64,000 nt of DNA from Hygrocybe punicea (GCA_963556145.1 OY744467.1:1736001-1800000); one strand, 5' to 3'. Shown: positions 11,319-22,863, counted from the stretch's first letter. A program made the numbers and translations. The notes: a model not told the origin generated them from the sequence alone.

Positions 11319-12623
11319 CAACCATTATCAGCGAGGCTGGCTAGCATACCAAATGTCGGACAGCTTGAGCCATTGTCTCATCATATATCCAGGTTGTCGC
11401 AGTCTCCACCCCCCACTTCCGAACTATTAGCATCATCGAAATCGCTATCGACTCTCACCTCAACTAGTTATCTGTTTCTGATGGATACTTCCAGCTGCAC
11501 GCTAAGTGATCGTCCATGGGTAGGAAAAGAGAAACTGCATGGTGGTGAATGGCCCTGGCCAAGATCCTTTTTGGCAATTGATGTCATCGAAGGTTTCGAG
11601 AGAATCGACACTTTGTGTGCGCAGCGTCGACCGCGAATCCATCAAGATACAGCCTTCGAGGTGGTCTTCGGCTTAACATATCATAAGTCAACATATCTCA
11701 GGCATTACAAGACCTACCGTGAAAATGACCGCCTGACAAAGAAATACAAATCACTGGGATTGAAAAAATCCTGGATCGATTTTCTCAAGGATGCCACCAA
11801 AGGTGATGTTTCCAACACAGAATCTTCGAATGCCGATGAATCAGTGCCCAACGATCAGGACCTATGCCGATATTGCAATGAAACTTTGCCAGAGAATCCC
11901 TCTCAAACCTTAGTGAAGCTACAAAACAGATTAACGAGCGCCATTAACAACAACACCGACTCAGCTTATCCAGATCATCTTCTGCCGATTGCCCAAATTG
12001 CCACATACTGTGAACAGCATCGCTTCGAAACAAAAGTTTTACCTGAAGCAATAGCGGCCGGTTGGCCACAAACTATTGACTTCAGTGCAATAGAAGAGAG
12101 GATAATGGGACTGAAACAGGAACTAGATGAGATCATCAATGACCCGGGAGAGAGCGAGTTTTTTAAGGCGCTGAAAACGGTGGTCCAGAGGATCAGAAAG
12201 GACCATGCACTCGGATTGGCAGGGGAACAAATTTTTTGCCAGCAGTATGGACAAGGAACAGGATAGTAAGTCAATGGAAATATGACCAGGGAGCGCTTAC
12301 TTACATAGCGACACAGCTATGGTGCAAAGGGTTACGCAGAGATATCAAGCATTCTACATCATCTGTTTCCAGTTGCAGAGAACGATGTCATCCACGCATT
12401 CCCAAGGCAAAAGTTCATCGACAGAGTTCTAATTCCTGAAACAACAATCTTGCTGATCAGCGAGGATCTAAATTCCGATTTAAATGATTGTATCATGACC
12501 TTGAAAAAAAGTAAAAGTTATGGAGCTCTTCAATTCCCCTGGGACGATGGCAATTCGAGCGATGGAGACGAAGGATATCAGAGGCGGATGAAATTGGCAG
12601 CAGCTGGCAAGAAAAAAGTGTAG
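11319..12623 (+). pseudogene. RTC4-like protein gene, 3' part with RTC4-like domain
   Basis: The frame that enters the LINE at 1948 resumes at 11319 with the duplicated codons and runs to 12265. The RTC4-like domain occupies about 11860-12600: LCRYCNETLPENPSQTL, HLLPIAQIATYCEQHR, then AIAAGWPQTIDF. A 51-nt intron (12266 GTAAGT ... ACACAG 12316) restores the frame and creates the hallmark GYYGAKGYAEI. The last exon 12317-12623 continues FPRQKFIDRVLIPET and ends at TAG 12621-12623. An upstream charged region (KKYKSLGLKKSWIDFL) is conserved-looking. Spliced over the LINE, the protein would exceed 730 residues. This half has no stop of its own; the defects lie in the 5' part. Confidence 0.75.
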
Positions 12624-13265
12624 TCTTGCCAATTAGAATCAAGAAAGAATTGGCAGAACACCATTAACTATACCCAGGGTTGACTATGCGAGGTTAGGTA
12701 TATTCCATCTGAGCCACATTGGACACATTCACTTCCTTCCCATCCACTTCAAAGTTCTCTTATCTATTAGTAAAGTTCTCCCGCTTTAATAAAAAACTAA
12801 TTTGATTCACGTACATTGAGGGCAGCTGTGAGTTGTTTGAAGCCATGAGTAAAGGAAATGTTGCGCGGGAGCATTCAATGCGCGCAACAAGACCACAACA
12901 TTGCGCACAGACCATTGCGCGTGATGTGACCAATATTATGCATGTTTGCGCGTATGCATGTTTGCGCGTCATATTGCAATGATATTTCGATGGTCAGACA
13001 ATGAGTTCCTCTTCTAGAGATACAATTGCAGATACAATTGCAGATGTGCATGACCTTACTACAATACATTTAAGAGCATAGATTCACACATCGATGCCCT
13101 TATCGATTCATCGGTCTGAATAGCCATCGCCTCCTTTATCGCATCATCGACAAAACCTTCTTCCATCACAAACACATTCTTGCCCTTTACCCATTCAATT
13201 GACCCCGATTGGCATGAGTCACACATGCCCGGTATCATTACAGTGTTGAAACCAGATAAGATATC
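12624..13265. other. Gene-free spacer with GCGC-rich patch
   Basis: No coding potential was seen. Repeated TTGCGCG/TGCGCGC motifs occur at about 12860-12972, similar in composition to the repeat at 16233-16370 on the other side of the BTB / Cys-rich gene pair. Confidence 0.5.
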
Positions 13266-14068
13266 TCATTCGGTAAGCACAGCATCTGGGTGAAGGAGTT
13301 GCTTGGCAAGACCCTGCCACCATTCTGACGTCCAGGAAGCACTGCATGATGTACGGCTGAGACACAAGGGATCGGTCACTGCTTTGGGGGCAGAAAATGC
13401 GAGATTCCGGCAATGTTGGTCAATCTTTGCCTTGGTTTTCATCAAGATGTGGTAAAATGGGAGACCCATGCGTTCAGCGTCCATGAACTGCAGCTGATTA
13501 CTTGGAGATGCTATTAGCTTCCGAAGGGCAGGCTCAATCCATTCATCAATCCGATAGAGACGGCCAAGATTCAGTTGGAGGGCTGGTGTGAAATCAGGTA
13601 GCTCTGGTAACTGTCTTATGGCAAATTCCTTGCCATCTGCTATCTCTAGGAAGACGGACATCTTGAGAACAGATGACAAGAAGTCGACGGTAAGATTTTT
13701 TGCTGAATGTCTATTGAGCGGTTCTGAACTCATTGATGAGTCGTTTGAAGAGATCCAGACTTACCCGCTGAATAGAAATGTAAGGAGCTGGTCAAAATCA
13801 TCTCGGCACACATGCAACACGATAGGGTTATTGTCGTGAGTCCCTTCCGTCGTGGGATTGGCTTCGTTGCGAGGCAATGAAAAGAGTGTCTGGAATATGG
13901 CAGAGTGCATAGCGAGCAAACTCTTGGGAAGTCGGTAAAGAGTTCCATGTGGAATGCCAGGCAGCTGTAAGTAAGTCATTATTTAATTGTCAGTTATAAG
14001 AGTATTCAGACCTTGATGACGACAGAGCCATCGTCAAGATAAAAGGTGGGATGCCGCTCACTACCCAT
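13266..14068 (-). CDS. BTB/POZ domain protein
   Basis: Three exons on the minus strand: 14068-14012, 13964-13765 and 13710-13266, with introns of 47 and 54 nt (GT-AG). The sum is 702 nt, in frame, giving 233 residues. The start ATG (14068) opens a MGSERHPTFYLDDGSVVIK-like leader. The BTB core follows: TLYRLPKSLLAMHSAIFQTL, NPIVLHVCRDDFDQLLTFLFSG, then the C-terminal part with LEIADGKEFAIRQLPELP and ALQLNLGRLYRIDEWIEPALRKL. This is the usual build of mushroom BTB proteins, which form dimers and are sometimes cullin adaptors. Partner and role cannot be told. It lies head to head (about 140 bp) with the Cys-rich gene at 14209, so the two probably share a promoter region. No internal stops: likely intact. 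Confidence 0.8.
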
Positions 14069-14208
14069 GTAATGTGCAGTAACGTATTTAACAGGCAGTA
14101 TTCTATTATTGGACAACGTGATGGTGTGAAGTATCAGAAAACGTACATTTTTTTAATCTCTTTTCTTCTTGCTTCACTACGCCCCTTGCTCTCCCTCTAC
14201 TTTATGGG

Positions 14209-16016
14209 ATGGTCCTCCCATGTTCTGGTCTTCGAAAGGACAACAGTCCCTGCTACTGTTGTCGCTTCATGGCTAGAGACTGCAAGACTGGCCCAAAGAA
14301 ATGCCAGAATTGTAGTCATACTGAAAGTTGTCACTCAAAGCTGCCATCTCATCAAGAACAGTCCACTGCAGTACTGCAGCACCACAGCGTCTTCGGAAAA
14401 CCTGGCAACAAGTCTAACCTGCAGGCAAGGATATCCACCACAATGGCCAAGGGTGTTCAGGTCAAGAACGTAACCGAATCGGTTGTTGGAAGTCGAGGAT
14501 CGTTGGCGATGTTACCCGTGGTACATTTTGATCTATCAATTAAAAGCTGTCCTGCGATGCGACTCATCCATATCAGAAGTCACAAAAAAATAATGGTTCG
14601 CTGTCAAAAATGGTTAAGGTCGGAACAGTTGTGATTATTCCTGTTGGACTTGATGTAAGATCGAAGCTTTGGTAGTTCTTACTGCTGATATGATCTCTTT
14701 TCTAGGCAAATGGCGAACTTCTTCAGTCAAGCAGTCCTAGTCCAACACAGCTAGAAAAATATGCACGATGTCACCTCGCTGCCAACCGAGATGGGGCTCA
14801 AGATATTGAATTCGGCTTGAGTTGGAATCAGCATGCACTCGATGATTGGCTCCGTCGCTTGTTGCCGAAGCCATTTGAATGGCTTGATGCTCGTTTTGGT
14901 CGCCCAGATTTGGATGAGTTCCATTGGGTCTTGCTAGGAAAGCAATGTGCCACACTGTTTGTCATCGAATGGGGGTCAGTGACGGGTGCTGACGCTGCAG
15001 GTGCAAGGGGAACAGTCGGTCGCAAGTTTACAGATCATTTCATTCGAATTGGTCAGTCCCATTTTGGTCACACAATATAGATTATTACTCATCATGTAAC
15101 AGCCACTCGTTATCCCATTCCTTACTCGGTCTATAGTGACTGGGATGAAGCCATCCAACATGCGATAGATGATGAATCTGATCTAGATATGTTGGACAAG
15201 GAATCATCAGTACACGCCACATCGATCGGGAAAGGTAAAGTAAAAAAGATTACCAGTTCGGCCAAATTGAAGGACAGAAAAGTGGGCACTGTGAAGCGAG
15301 AACATGAATTGCAGCGTGATATCTCCAAAACGCCTGAATCACTGAACTCTGAATCCGAGTCGGATTCCATCACTGTTGATGAAACTAGAAGACTCGGGCG
15401 GCTCATTCGCGGCAAAAGACCAACAGGTATGTCATCACATTGATAGGCTATGACATTGTGCTGATGAACGATGTTGAGTTTCCAATTCTGATGAACTGGC
15501 TAGTGAAAGTGATCAAGTGGATAACAATGACATTACCAGATACAAATCCATGCCTACCAGCACCAGGAAACGTTTTGATTCTACGTCTCCAACCAAAGAT
15601 ATTGAAAACACGCATGTTAAATGACAGAAAGGTACTTGGGGGGTTACTATTGATCTTATTTTCTCATCTTCATCATGTTGGTAGTTCTGGGTTTCCCAAG
15701 TCCGAGTTCAACAAGAGATGGTAGTCCATCGTGGCCATCTCAGATTGACTTGGATGCAGATGACGGTCTCTTTGATATAAATTCAGATATGAACTTCGGC
15801 TGGGATTTCACGGAAGCTTGGACCCCCACCCCCTCACCAAACCCAGTCTTGAATACTCCTACTGGTACTAGCATTTCTGCTCAGGAGGAAGAAGGATCTA
15901 AGCTTGTTGGCACATCGGCTGGTTTACCTATTCCCAACCATGGCAAGCGGTATTCACCACCCACTCACAGTGGATTCAATGTACCTGGCAAGCCTCAACA
16001 TGATCCCTGGGTGTAA
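14209..16016 (+). pseudogene. Cys-rich conserved fungal protein of unknown function (probably decayed)
   Basis: Exons: 14209-14520, 14577-14654, 14706-about 15077, 15081-15426, 15479-15631 and 15685-16016. Introns of 51-56 nt are placed by GT-AG and by frame. The N-terminus has a zinc-ribbon-like pattern (PCSGLRKDNSPCYCC, then CKTGPKKCQNCSHTESCHS). A conserved block follows: KVGTVVIIPVGLD, then LSWNQHALDDWLRRLLPKPF, HWVLLGKQ and TATRYPIPYSVY. The C-terminal half is charged and low-complexity. I know this architecture from mushroom genomes but no function. Defects: TAG at 15078-15080 in the frame joining exons 3 and 4 (an unusual splice might remove it) and TGA at 15622-15624, where CGA would be Arg. 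It could still be a gene if both are spliced out or are assembly errors. Confidence 0.55.
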
Positions 16017-16232
16017 CTCTATCAGCCGATGTCCTTCTCGTCACCTTTTTTAACTATACCCTGCTTTTCCAACACAGTAGTTTTGTTAAGGACTCTGCGA
16101 CCACCTTCCTTCAATATTTTCATTCGGACTGCCCGGTAGTACAGTAGAGTATTAGTCCCATTTAATGTCATAAATCTGCCTTCTCCCTTTGCACGCCATT
16201 GATGAAAAATTGCGGGCCAACTGAACTCAATG

Positions 16233-16370
16233 TTGCGCGTTATCACGAGTAGCGCAATCTCTGTCAAAGGTTTGCGCGCGTCACCATGAGTAGCGCGATC
16301 TCCCTGTGTCGAAGTTTGTGCGCGTTACCACGAGTAGCACGGTCTCTGTTGAAGTTTGCGCGCACGCTCA
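16233..16370 (+). repeat. Degenerate ~40-bp tandem repeat, GCGC-rich
   Basis: Three units plus a partial fourth start at about 16233, 16271, 16315 and 16355. Each reads TTTGCGCGC..CACGAGTAGC followed by a TCTCTGT..GAAG block. No ORF. The repeat fills most of the 470-bp gap between the Cys-rich gene and the 3' end of the KDZ gene. Confidence 0.72.
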
Positions 16371-16484
16371 TAGATATTTGTGCAGCACCATTGAGTTTTT
16401 GCGCGCAATCCAGACACATTGTAGAGGTGTGCGATTGAGTTCTACATTCTACATACTAGGAACTAGGACAAAGAAAATTGCAAA

Positions 16485-18738
16485 CTATGTACAAAGAAGG
16501 TCTGTATGAGGGATTTGATAAGGTCGTGCATGCCGTTTTCGCAAATCTGAAACAATGAGCCGATTCCGTTGCTTGATCATTTCATCCAGAAAAAAATTGT
16601 ACCTGTCCACCCGCATATCCCACACAACCGATTTGAATCCCCCAAACCACGCATTTGTCATCTTGGCAGCAGAAGAGTTGAAACGCCATTTTCCATCTTC
16701 AATAAGATCCGGGAAGCATGCCGGATTGCACCATTCATTGCAGAAGTTGTCGGACTCTCGGTGTTTTGTTTTCATGTGGAATACGTCAACTGGAAGTGCA
16801 CAACGGTCGAAATAGTGGTTTTTGGTTGCATTGAGATGTTTCTTGAGATGGCAATTGTTGTCGAAAAAGTTCACGTCAGGTAGAGATTGAGGTGTTGGGA
16901 AAAGTTTCTGATGAAAGAGCTTGGAGAACGTCAACCAAAGTTTGAGAAAGTCATAGGTACTCACCACGACGCCGTTGACAGCTTCGGAGCCAAAGAAGGT
17001 GGCCCGACCGAGTATCACACCACACGTAGTCACACACAATTGCTTGTTATGAGTACGTCGACGATTGAATCGGGCCCGCAGCTTCGTATTGCCATCAGGT
17101 GATTTGCCCTCGCATTCCTTTGCCTGATCGACAACTTCATCGGCTCCCGGCAATGATGAATCTCCGGATGAAAGTGCGTCTTCAATTTGTGTGGTATTGA
17201 ACCTTTCTAACCGCTTTCACAATTGAAACATAGCTGACTGATGTTCACTGCCAGTGACCTCCAGCTGACGGTGCTCGGCAATGGAACATGTCTTGTAGCC
17301 AGTGTCACATGGTTGAGAGCAAGTCGTCATGGCACATACGTATTTCAGGTTGTCATGCTGTGCACAAAAGCGATGCCGTTGCGATAGTAACGGCTCCTTA
17401 CAATCGTGCACTCCACAGCAAGGGTGACCAATACTGACACCGTCCATAACTGTAGCACGAAGGGCTTCTGCAAGGGGGTGAATTAAACAACAAGCACATA
17501 ATATGAACTCACCAACAGCACCTGTTTCACTTGTCCTGTACTTACAACACAAGTCACAGGCATGGCTCCAAAACTCTTGACCTGGCCCAGCCATGGCTGC
17601 TGTACGAGCTTCGAGGGCGGAACGGAGCCGGAACGCTTGATTCGGTGCGAGGTGTGGCAAATCGAGGACTGTACCATGCTCTGCATGGTCCAACAACAAG
17701 GAATAAAGGAAAAATGCATCCCATACATAGTCACACGTCAACTCAAAGTCGTAGGGCCATTGAAATGGCGATATCTGAGCTACAGGATCCGGGAAATTGA
17801 GGTTGTAGACATGGGCTAGGTTCATACCGGATACCCTGCGTAAACATGAGCATCACTAAATGAGAGCAATAAATGAACGTTATACCAGCCACAGACCATC
17901 AAGTTCATATGCTGTTGAACCAGACCCGTCTCAACGTAATGGTGCATTGATATCTGTATGGCTTGAGGAATTCCGGGGTAGTATGTGTGGACGGAGCGAC
18001 CTTCATGGACATAATAATTTGGGTAGTAACGAGTTTTACATGCTAAATAGAATATCAGCAAAAATAACAGAAACGTGGGAACGACAGACCCGTGCACACC
18101 GCAGAATAGGCCCATACCGGCAGTGCACCCATGTCTCGCGTAAAAAATAGAATAACCTCATAACTTGAAACATCTACCAGCTCGCGAATATTCTTTCCCT
18201 TCGCCATGATGCCGCATTTTGGGTCTAGACAGATCTTCGTAGGTGGGAAAAGATCAAAAAATCCTATTTATCGTTAAAGTAGATATGAAGAGAGAAAAAT
18301 AAGGCGAATACCAATTCTGAACGGGAGCCCACATTGAAGGAAAATTGGAAGGAGGGAGGCATTGCGCAAAGGACTGTGAAAGGCGACACTATCCTCGTTT
18401 TCGGTTTCAGTATCCAGCTTCATTAGGGAGGATCGAAGAACATCCCAACAATTGAACAAGACTTCTTCATTGATATCGAGGGCTATACAAAGAAAATTTG
18501 CAACATCACGGGGAAGGCAGATGGGGAGGGTGTTCAAATCGGGAGTTTGGTGCCAACTGAGACGCTCGCAAAGATGGGAAATGATAGAGAACAGAGAAAA
18601 AAGCTGGGAGATGGACATTTGTCGAAGATCGTCGCAATCCCGTGCAGCATCAAGCAATGTGGATAACATGATAGTGTTTTGACTTAGCAGGAGAACACGC
18701 TTATGTAAAACACTGGTTGAGCTTACAAACGACGCCAA
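16485..18738 (-). pseudogene. KDZ-type transposase with CxC5/CxC6 cysteine clusters
   Basis: Exons (minus strand): from 18738 or ATG 18669 to 18312; 18263-18090; 18042-17886; 17835-17513; 17467-16965; 16907-16485. Introns are 45-57 nt and all phases join. Order of domains: CxC5-like region (ICLDPKCG, AVCTACKTRYYPNYYV, GPGQEFWSHACDLCC); CxC6-like region (HPCCGVHDCKEPLLSQRHRFC, CAMTTCSQP, TCSIAEHRQLE); then a transposase-core-like region (NKQLCVTTCGVILGRATFF, VNFFDNNC, CALPVDVFHMKTKH, FNSSAAKMTNAWFGGF, RYNFFLDEMIKQRNR). CxC5 and CxC6 are known clusters associated with Kyakuja-Dileera-Zisupton transposases. TGA at 17217-17219 replaces an expected Arg between the CxC6 and core regions, so the copy is probably inactive. 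No terminal repeats were found around it, so it may be a stranded or domesticated copy. Confidence 0.75.
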
Positions 18739-19007
18739 ATTGGGATCTGGGACTCGTGGTTCCTAGGTCCCGTGGCACCAACCAGTCGGCGGTCATACGC
18801 TCCCGAAGACGGATATGAAAGCGGTTAGATTATTCGAGCTGAGCGCTGAGCGCTGAGCTTTCAAGCCTGGGAAGCCTGTGATCAGAGTGTCCAGCGTGTC
18901 CAGCGGCAAATGTGTTTGAAAATTGGACCGTTCGCTGTCCCGTTTCCCGATGCCACTTGATAAACATTCAATGACTCTCCAACTTTCTCTCTCAGTGTTT
19001 CTCGCAT
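18739..19007. promoter_or_regulatory. Divergent intergenic region of KDZ gene and MFS gene
   Basis: These 269 bp separate the 5' ends of the minus-strand KDZ gene and the plus-strand transporter gene, so promoters of both should lie here. No TATA box or operator could be identified with confidence. GAGCGCTGAGCGCTGAGC at about 18840 is a short direct repeat. Confidence 0.35.
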
Positions 19008-21003
19008 ATGGGGAAGGCCAATAATTCACTCAACGTCGACGCGGAAGAATACTTCATTCACGGTCACAAACGGATATTATGCTCAATCGGTCTCGGTCTT
19101 GTGCTGTTCATATCAGCGCTCGACTCTACAATCGGCAAGTTCACCTGGATTTTTATTCCAGAGTCCAAGTCCAAGTCTAACCAGTTCTCAAAGTCGCTGT
19201 AGCTCTTCCAGTAATCGGTACAACATTCAACCAATACACTCGAGCGACCTGGGTCGTCACGGCTTATTTACTCTCATACACTGGTATCCTTTCATCAGTA
19301 CTCTTCCATTCCATCCCATCGCTTACTCAATTTACAGCAGTTCTCCCGATCACTTCCAAATTTACAGATATCATTGGCCGCAGACCAGTCTTGGTCTGTT
19401 CGGCCTTATTCTTCATGGTTTGTTCTTTCGTCAAGTTCTCGTTATATTCACCTATCTTTTCAGCTGTGGTCCGGCGCTTGCGGTGGTGCAACAACCATGA
19501 ACCAACTCATCATATTTCGAGCAATGCAAGGGATTGGCGGTTCTTCAATCTACTCTGCCGTCCTTGTCACAATCAGCACGATGGTCCCACGAGTCAGTTT
19601 CTCTCCGTTCAAATCCAGCCTCCTTTCTGACTTTCCACAGGACGAGGTTTCAAAGTATACCTCAATTATTGGAGTCGTTTTTGCTCTCAGTAGCATCGCA
19701 GGCCCCCTCCTAGGTGGTGTAATCGTCTTCCACATACATTGGAGTACTTTCATGTTTCTTTCTATGCCATCTAATCTTCTCAACCTGCCCAACAGGTTGG
19801 ATCTTCTTCGTAAACTTGCCAATCGGTGCAATTGGCGTTGCACTTCTCATATATGCCTTATCAGACCCATCTGCTGGTCCCCTTAATCTTCACTCCATCG
19901 CTCGCCGTTTCGATTGGTTTGGAAGCTTCCTCTTGATCACAACCAGCGTTTTGCTTACATTTTCAGTGAGCACAAATCTATCCATCAACCACCCTCATAA
20001 TTAATTCCATCTGCAGCTCCAAATCGGCGGCATGCCAGGTTATCCCTGGCTTTCCCCCATAGTCCTCGCACCAATCATCGTCTCCCTGTGCACAGTCCCC
20101 GTCTTCATCTTCGCCGAGTCCCTCCATCCAGAGCCAATAGTTCCCCTCCACCTCTTCCGCCTTCGCAACTTCGCTCTCATTATGCTGTCAACCCTCGGCA
20201 CGGGCGCCGGCTTCTTCACCCTTGTAGTTTTCCTCCCCCAGCGCATGCAAGTAGTCGACCTCCTCTCTCCGATTGCAGCTGGCGTTCGCATGCTCCCGAT
20301 GCTCACACTTACAGGGATCCTCAGTCCAATCGCCGCTGCCATGGTCATGGCCACATTCAGCTACCGCCCGCTCGTGTGGGTCTCCTCTACCCTCGGGGTA
20401 ATCAGCGCAGGCCTCCTCGCCACCCTCGCCACCAACACCCCATTCCTGAACCAATACGCATTCGAGGCCCTCGTTGGCATATCCATCGGCATCACAATCA
20501 CAGTCGCAACGATAATTGTCCAGTTCTCAACTCCTCGAGCTGACCTCGCAGCCGCTACCGGCTTCCAGTCTTTCGTCCGCCAGCTCGGCTCATTGATCGG
20601 GACCGCTGCTGCCGCTGCCATCCTCAATGCCCGCGTCGCAGCACACCTCAATGCTCTTCACGGGACAGCCAACCCCCTCAACGATCCCGCTTTCCGTAGC
20701 ACCGTCACGCAGAACCCTGCCGGGTTGCTGCCCAGCCTCGACCCGGCGACTCGCATGTACGTCCAGCAGGCGTATGCCGAGGGGTTTGCGAAGATATTTT
20801 TGGCTGCCACAGCATGGTTCACCGTGGGGATGCTGGCAACGGTGTTTTTGCAGCATGTGTTGCCGGAGGAGATATGCTGGGAGCGGAAAGGGAAAAAGCA
20901 GAATGCGACTGGCACGGTAGAGGCGAGCGAAGATGTAGAAAAGAACCTCAAGCACGGAAAAGGGAATGCCATGGATGACAATGAGGTCATAACACGAAGG
21001 TGA
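19008..21003 (+). CDS. MFS transporter, DHA2 (14-spanner) drug exporter type
   Basis: Seven exons: 19008-19134, 19194-19283, 19338-19417, 19464-19592, 19641-19743, 19796-19965 and 20017-21003. The sum is 1686 nt, giving 561 residues. Intron 1 starts with GC (G|GCAAGT), the common non-canonical donor; intron 3 could alternatively start at 19430 (34 nt). The plasma- or vacuolar-membrane proton antiporter fold is shown by ISALDSTIVAVALPVIG in TM1, motif A (DIIGRRP), LQGIGG-like GIGGSSIYSAV, motif C (GPLLGGVI) and WIFFVNLPIGAIGVALLI. Long hydrophobic segments follow to about residue 530, then a charged tail. Such proteins export drugs, toxins or basic amino acids; the substrate cannot be read. 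No internal stop: likely functional. Confidence 0.85.
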
Positions 21004-21217
21004 CTGTTGAATGTCTTACGACCAATGGCGGGCCACTGGATCGAGACGGATCACGAGCAGCGTGTAGCAAATTTACACTACTACAAGGGATACGCTGCGC
21101 GCTTCGCGCTCCGCGTCGTAGTTTGTGAACGGTTCATGTAAGAAAATAGGTTATATAAAGGAAGTATTGAAGAGAGATGGTGGCATAGTATGATACAAAA
21201 ACAAAACAAATTACAGA
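21004..21217. other. Spacer after the MFS gene
   Basis: No gene seen. ACTACTACAAGGGATACGC and CGCGTCGTAGT (about 21080-21122) form an imperfect inverted repeat around a GCGCGCTTCGCGC core. Confidence 0.4.
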
Positions 21218-21494
21218 TGTAAGTGATGCAAAAAAGCCCTTGGGGAGCAGTCTGTTGGCCCATTTGATGTGGGTCCAGACCTCTTTGGATCCTGTCGTCT
21301 CGGTTTTTGTGCCAAGGGTTTCAACGGCAAGGGTCCATTCCTTGAGTTCTCGGATGCGTTTGGCCTTGGATGGTTTGGGAATGGTGTTCTTTGGCCACTG
21401 TTTCTCGAATGCCTTGACCAACTTATCCCAGTCACCTTTGACGTCATCAGCTAGTCCATCTAGCCATTGGTTGGTGGTGCTGCCAAAGTCCAGG
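21218..21494 (-). pseudogene. Gag-like ORF, C-terminal fragment
   Basis: Translation on the minus strand reads FGSTTNQWLDGLADDVKGDW, then LVKAFEKQWP, KAKRIRELKEW, TGSKEVWTHIKWANRL. This is the helical part of a retrotransposon gag-like protein widespread in mushroom genomes. It continues upstream at 23603-23695 and 38313-38510 once the hAT element (21495-23594) and the copia element (23696-38312) are removed. No protease or RT is attached. Confidence 0.65.
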
Positions 21495-21667
21495 TAGGCA
21501 ATGACACAGGTATACCTGCGGGTGTCCTGAGGCCAACCCAGACCCAGACCTGCTCCAACCCATACCCATCTACCCACGGGTCTTTTTTCAGCAGGTAGAT
21601 GGCGGGTAGTGGCGGGTTGGGTACGGGTATTGACCCGCACAGGAAACCTGGCGGGTTCCAGCCCACA

Positions 21668-21725
21668 TCTACCTCGCATTGCTGACATGCACGTCAATTG
21701 ACGTGGTGCTGTGCAAATGCAAGGA
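21668..21725. repeat. TCAATTGA hairpin
   Basis: The centre is CACGTCAATTGACGTGG (perfect core at 21694-21701). Outer arms are CCTCGCATT and AATGCAAGG. Same nested-palindrome design as at 6085-6505, 34011-34190, 44545-44605 and 54061-54125. Confidence 0.72.
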
Positions 21726-22620
21726 GTGGGGGGGGCTGGAAACCACGCGACGGGTGGTTCTCGTGGGGAGTGGGTAGTGATGGATAGGTTTGGTTCTGAA
21801 CTGAGGTTCGGACCTGAACTGAACTGAATTGAACCTGAAATAGAGTTCAGGTTCAAGCTGAAGCCTGAACTGAACCTGAGGTTCAGTTCAAGGTTCAGGC
21901 AGGGGGGAAATTCTGTGAACCTGGTTTGAACCAGTTTGAACCAGAACCTAAACTTCAACAAATGTGATATAATTTTGCCTAATTTTTGGAAGAAACATGA
22001 TCACTTTTGTCTTGTTGTAGCTAACAACTTCCTGTTAAATCCTGCCACTCTCCTTCAGGGGGTTTGAGCTCTGGATTTGTCAGGATAAGTTGGTATAAGT
22101 TGTATAATATCTGAGGATTATGCCAAGGTAAGCCTCAAGTACGTATGATGTATTATATTATCATTATTTTTATGTACCACAGTTGCAACATTGAAGTTGA
22201 TAAGCTTAATTTCTTTAACATGTTAGCTTTAAGTGATACAAATGTACAGTAATACATACAGTTTGCTCTAAAGGAACCTTTGTTCATGCTATATAACCAC
22301 AAGGCATAAAATAAAGGCATTTATACTAAATAAAAATGTAATCTAGCCCTATGATACAATTACAGGTTTGGTTCAGGGTTCAGATCAGGGTGAACCTGAA
22401 CTGAACCTGTTTGAACCTGAACCCAAGGTTCAGTTCAAGGTTCAGCATATTGACTGAACTGAACCTTAGGTTCGGTTCAAGGTTCAGATTTTTTTTTCCA
22501 GAACCAGACCGAACCGAACCTGTCCATCACTAGGAGTGGGGGGGGCTGGAAACCACACAACAGGTGGTTCTCATGGGGAGTGGGGGGGCTGGGGACCAGG
22601 TGACGGGTGGTTCTCATGGG
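21723..22620 (+). repeat. ~43-bp minisatellite split by a MITE
   Basis: Units begin GGAGTGGGGGGGCTGG and end GGTGGTTCTC(A/G)TGG, at 21723-21766, 22533-22575 and 22576-22620. The MITE 21775-22532 inserted into GGAGTGGG of one unit and duplicated it. Confidence 0.68.
21775..22532 (-). mobile_element. hAT-type MITE, TAGTGATGGA family (copy A)
   Basis: 758 bp. The inverted ends TAGTGATGGA(T/C)AGGTTTGGTTC are followed by many GGTTCAG/GAACTGAACC subterminal repeats; the interior is AT-rich. The 8-bp duplication GGAGTGGG lies at 21767-21774 and 22533-22540. The same sequence, inverted, is present at 50286-51022 with its own duplication. No coding capacity. Confidence 0.88.
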
Positions 22621-22863
22621 TGAGAGACTCTCGCCCATCGTATCCGTCTCCTTGTTCCTCGCACCATCTCCCATTCTCCCCTTCCTCTCATCCTCCTTTG
22701 TCATCTTGAACCTTGCATATGCATCAGCCCACGTTTTGATGTCATTGAGCCTTGGCGTTCGCAGTTGCGGCGTCTGGATGGTGGCGTCGTGATTCTGGGC
22801 TGATGTGGGCACGTGTGGGCATGTAATTGGGGGGAACAGGGTCTGGGGCACGTTTGGGCACGT

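Noticed and set aside
13195..13202. TCAATTGA in the spacer before the BTB gene; also 9614 and 9688
   Set aside because: No CTCGCGAA-type arms and not within a hairpin-bearing element; counted as chance occurrences.
21134..21961. 275-codon minus-strand ORF joining a MITE, a hAT end and a gag-like segment
   Set aside because: Chimaera over two insertion boundaries; only the gag-like part (21218-21494) is homologous to a protein.
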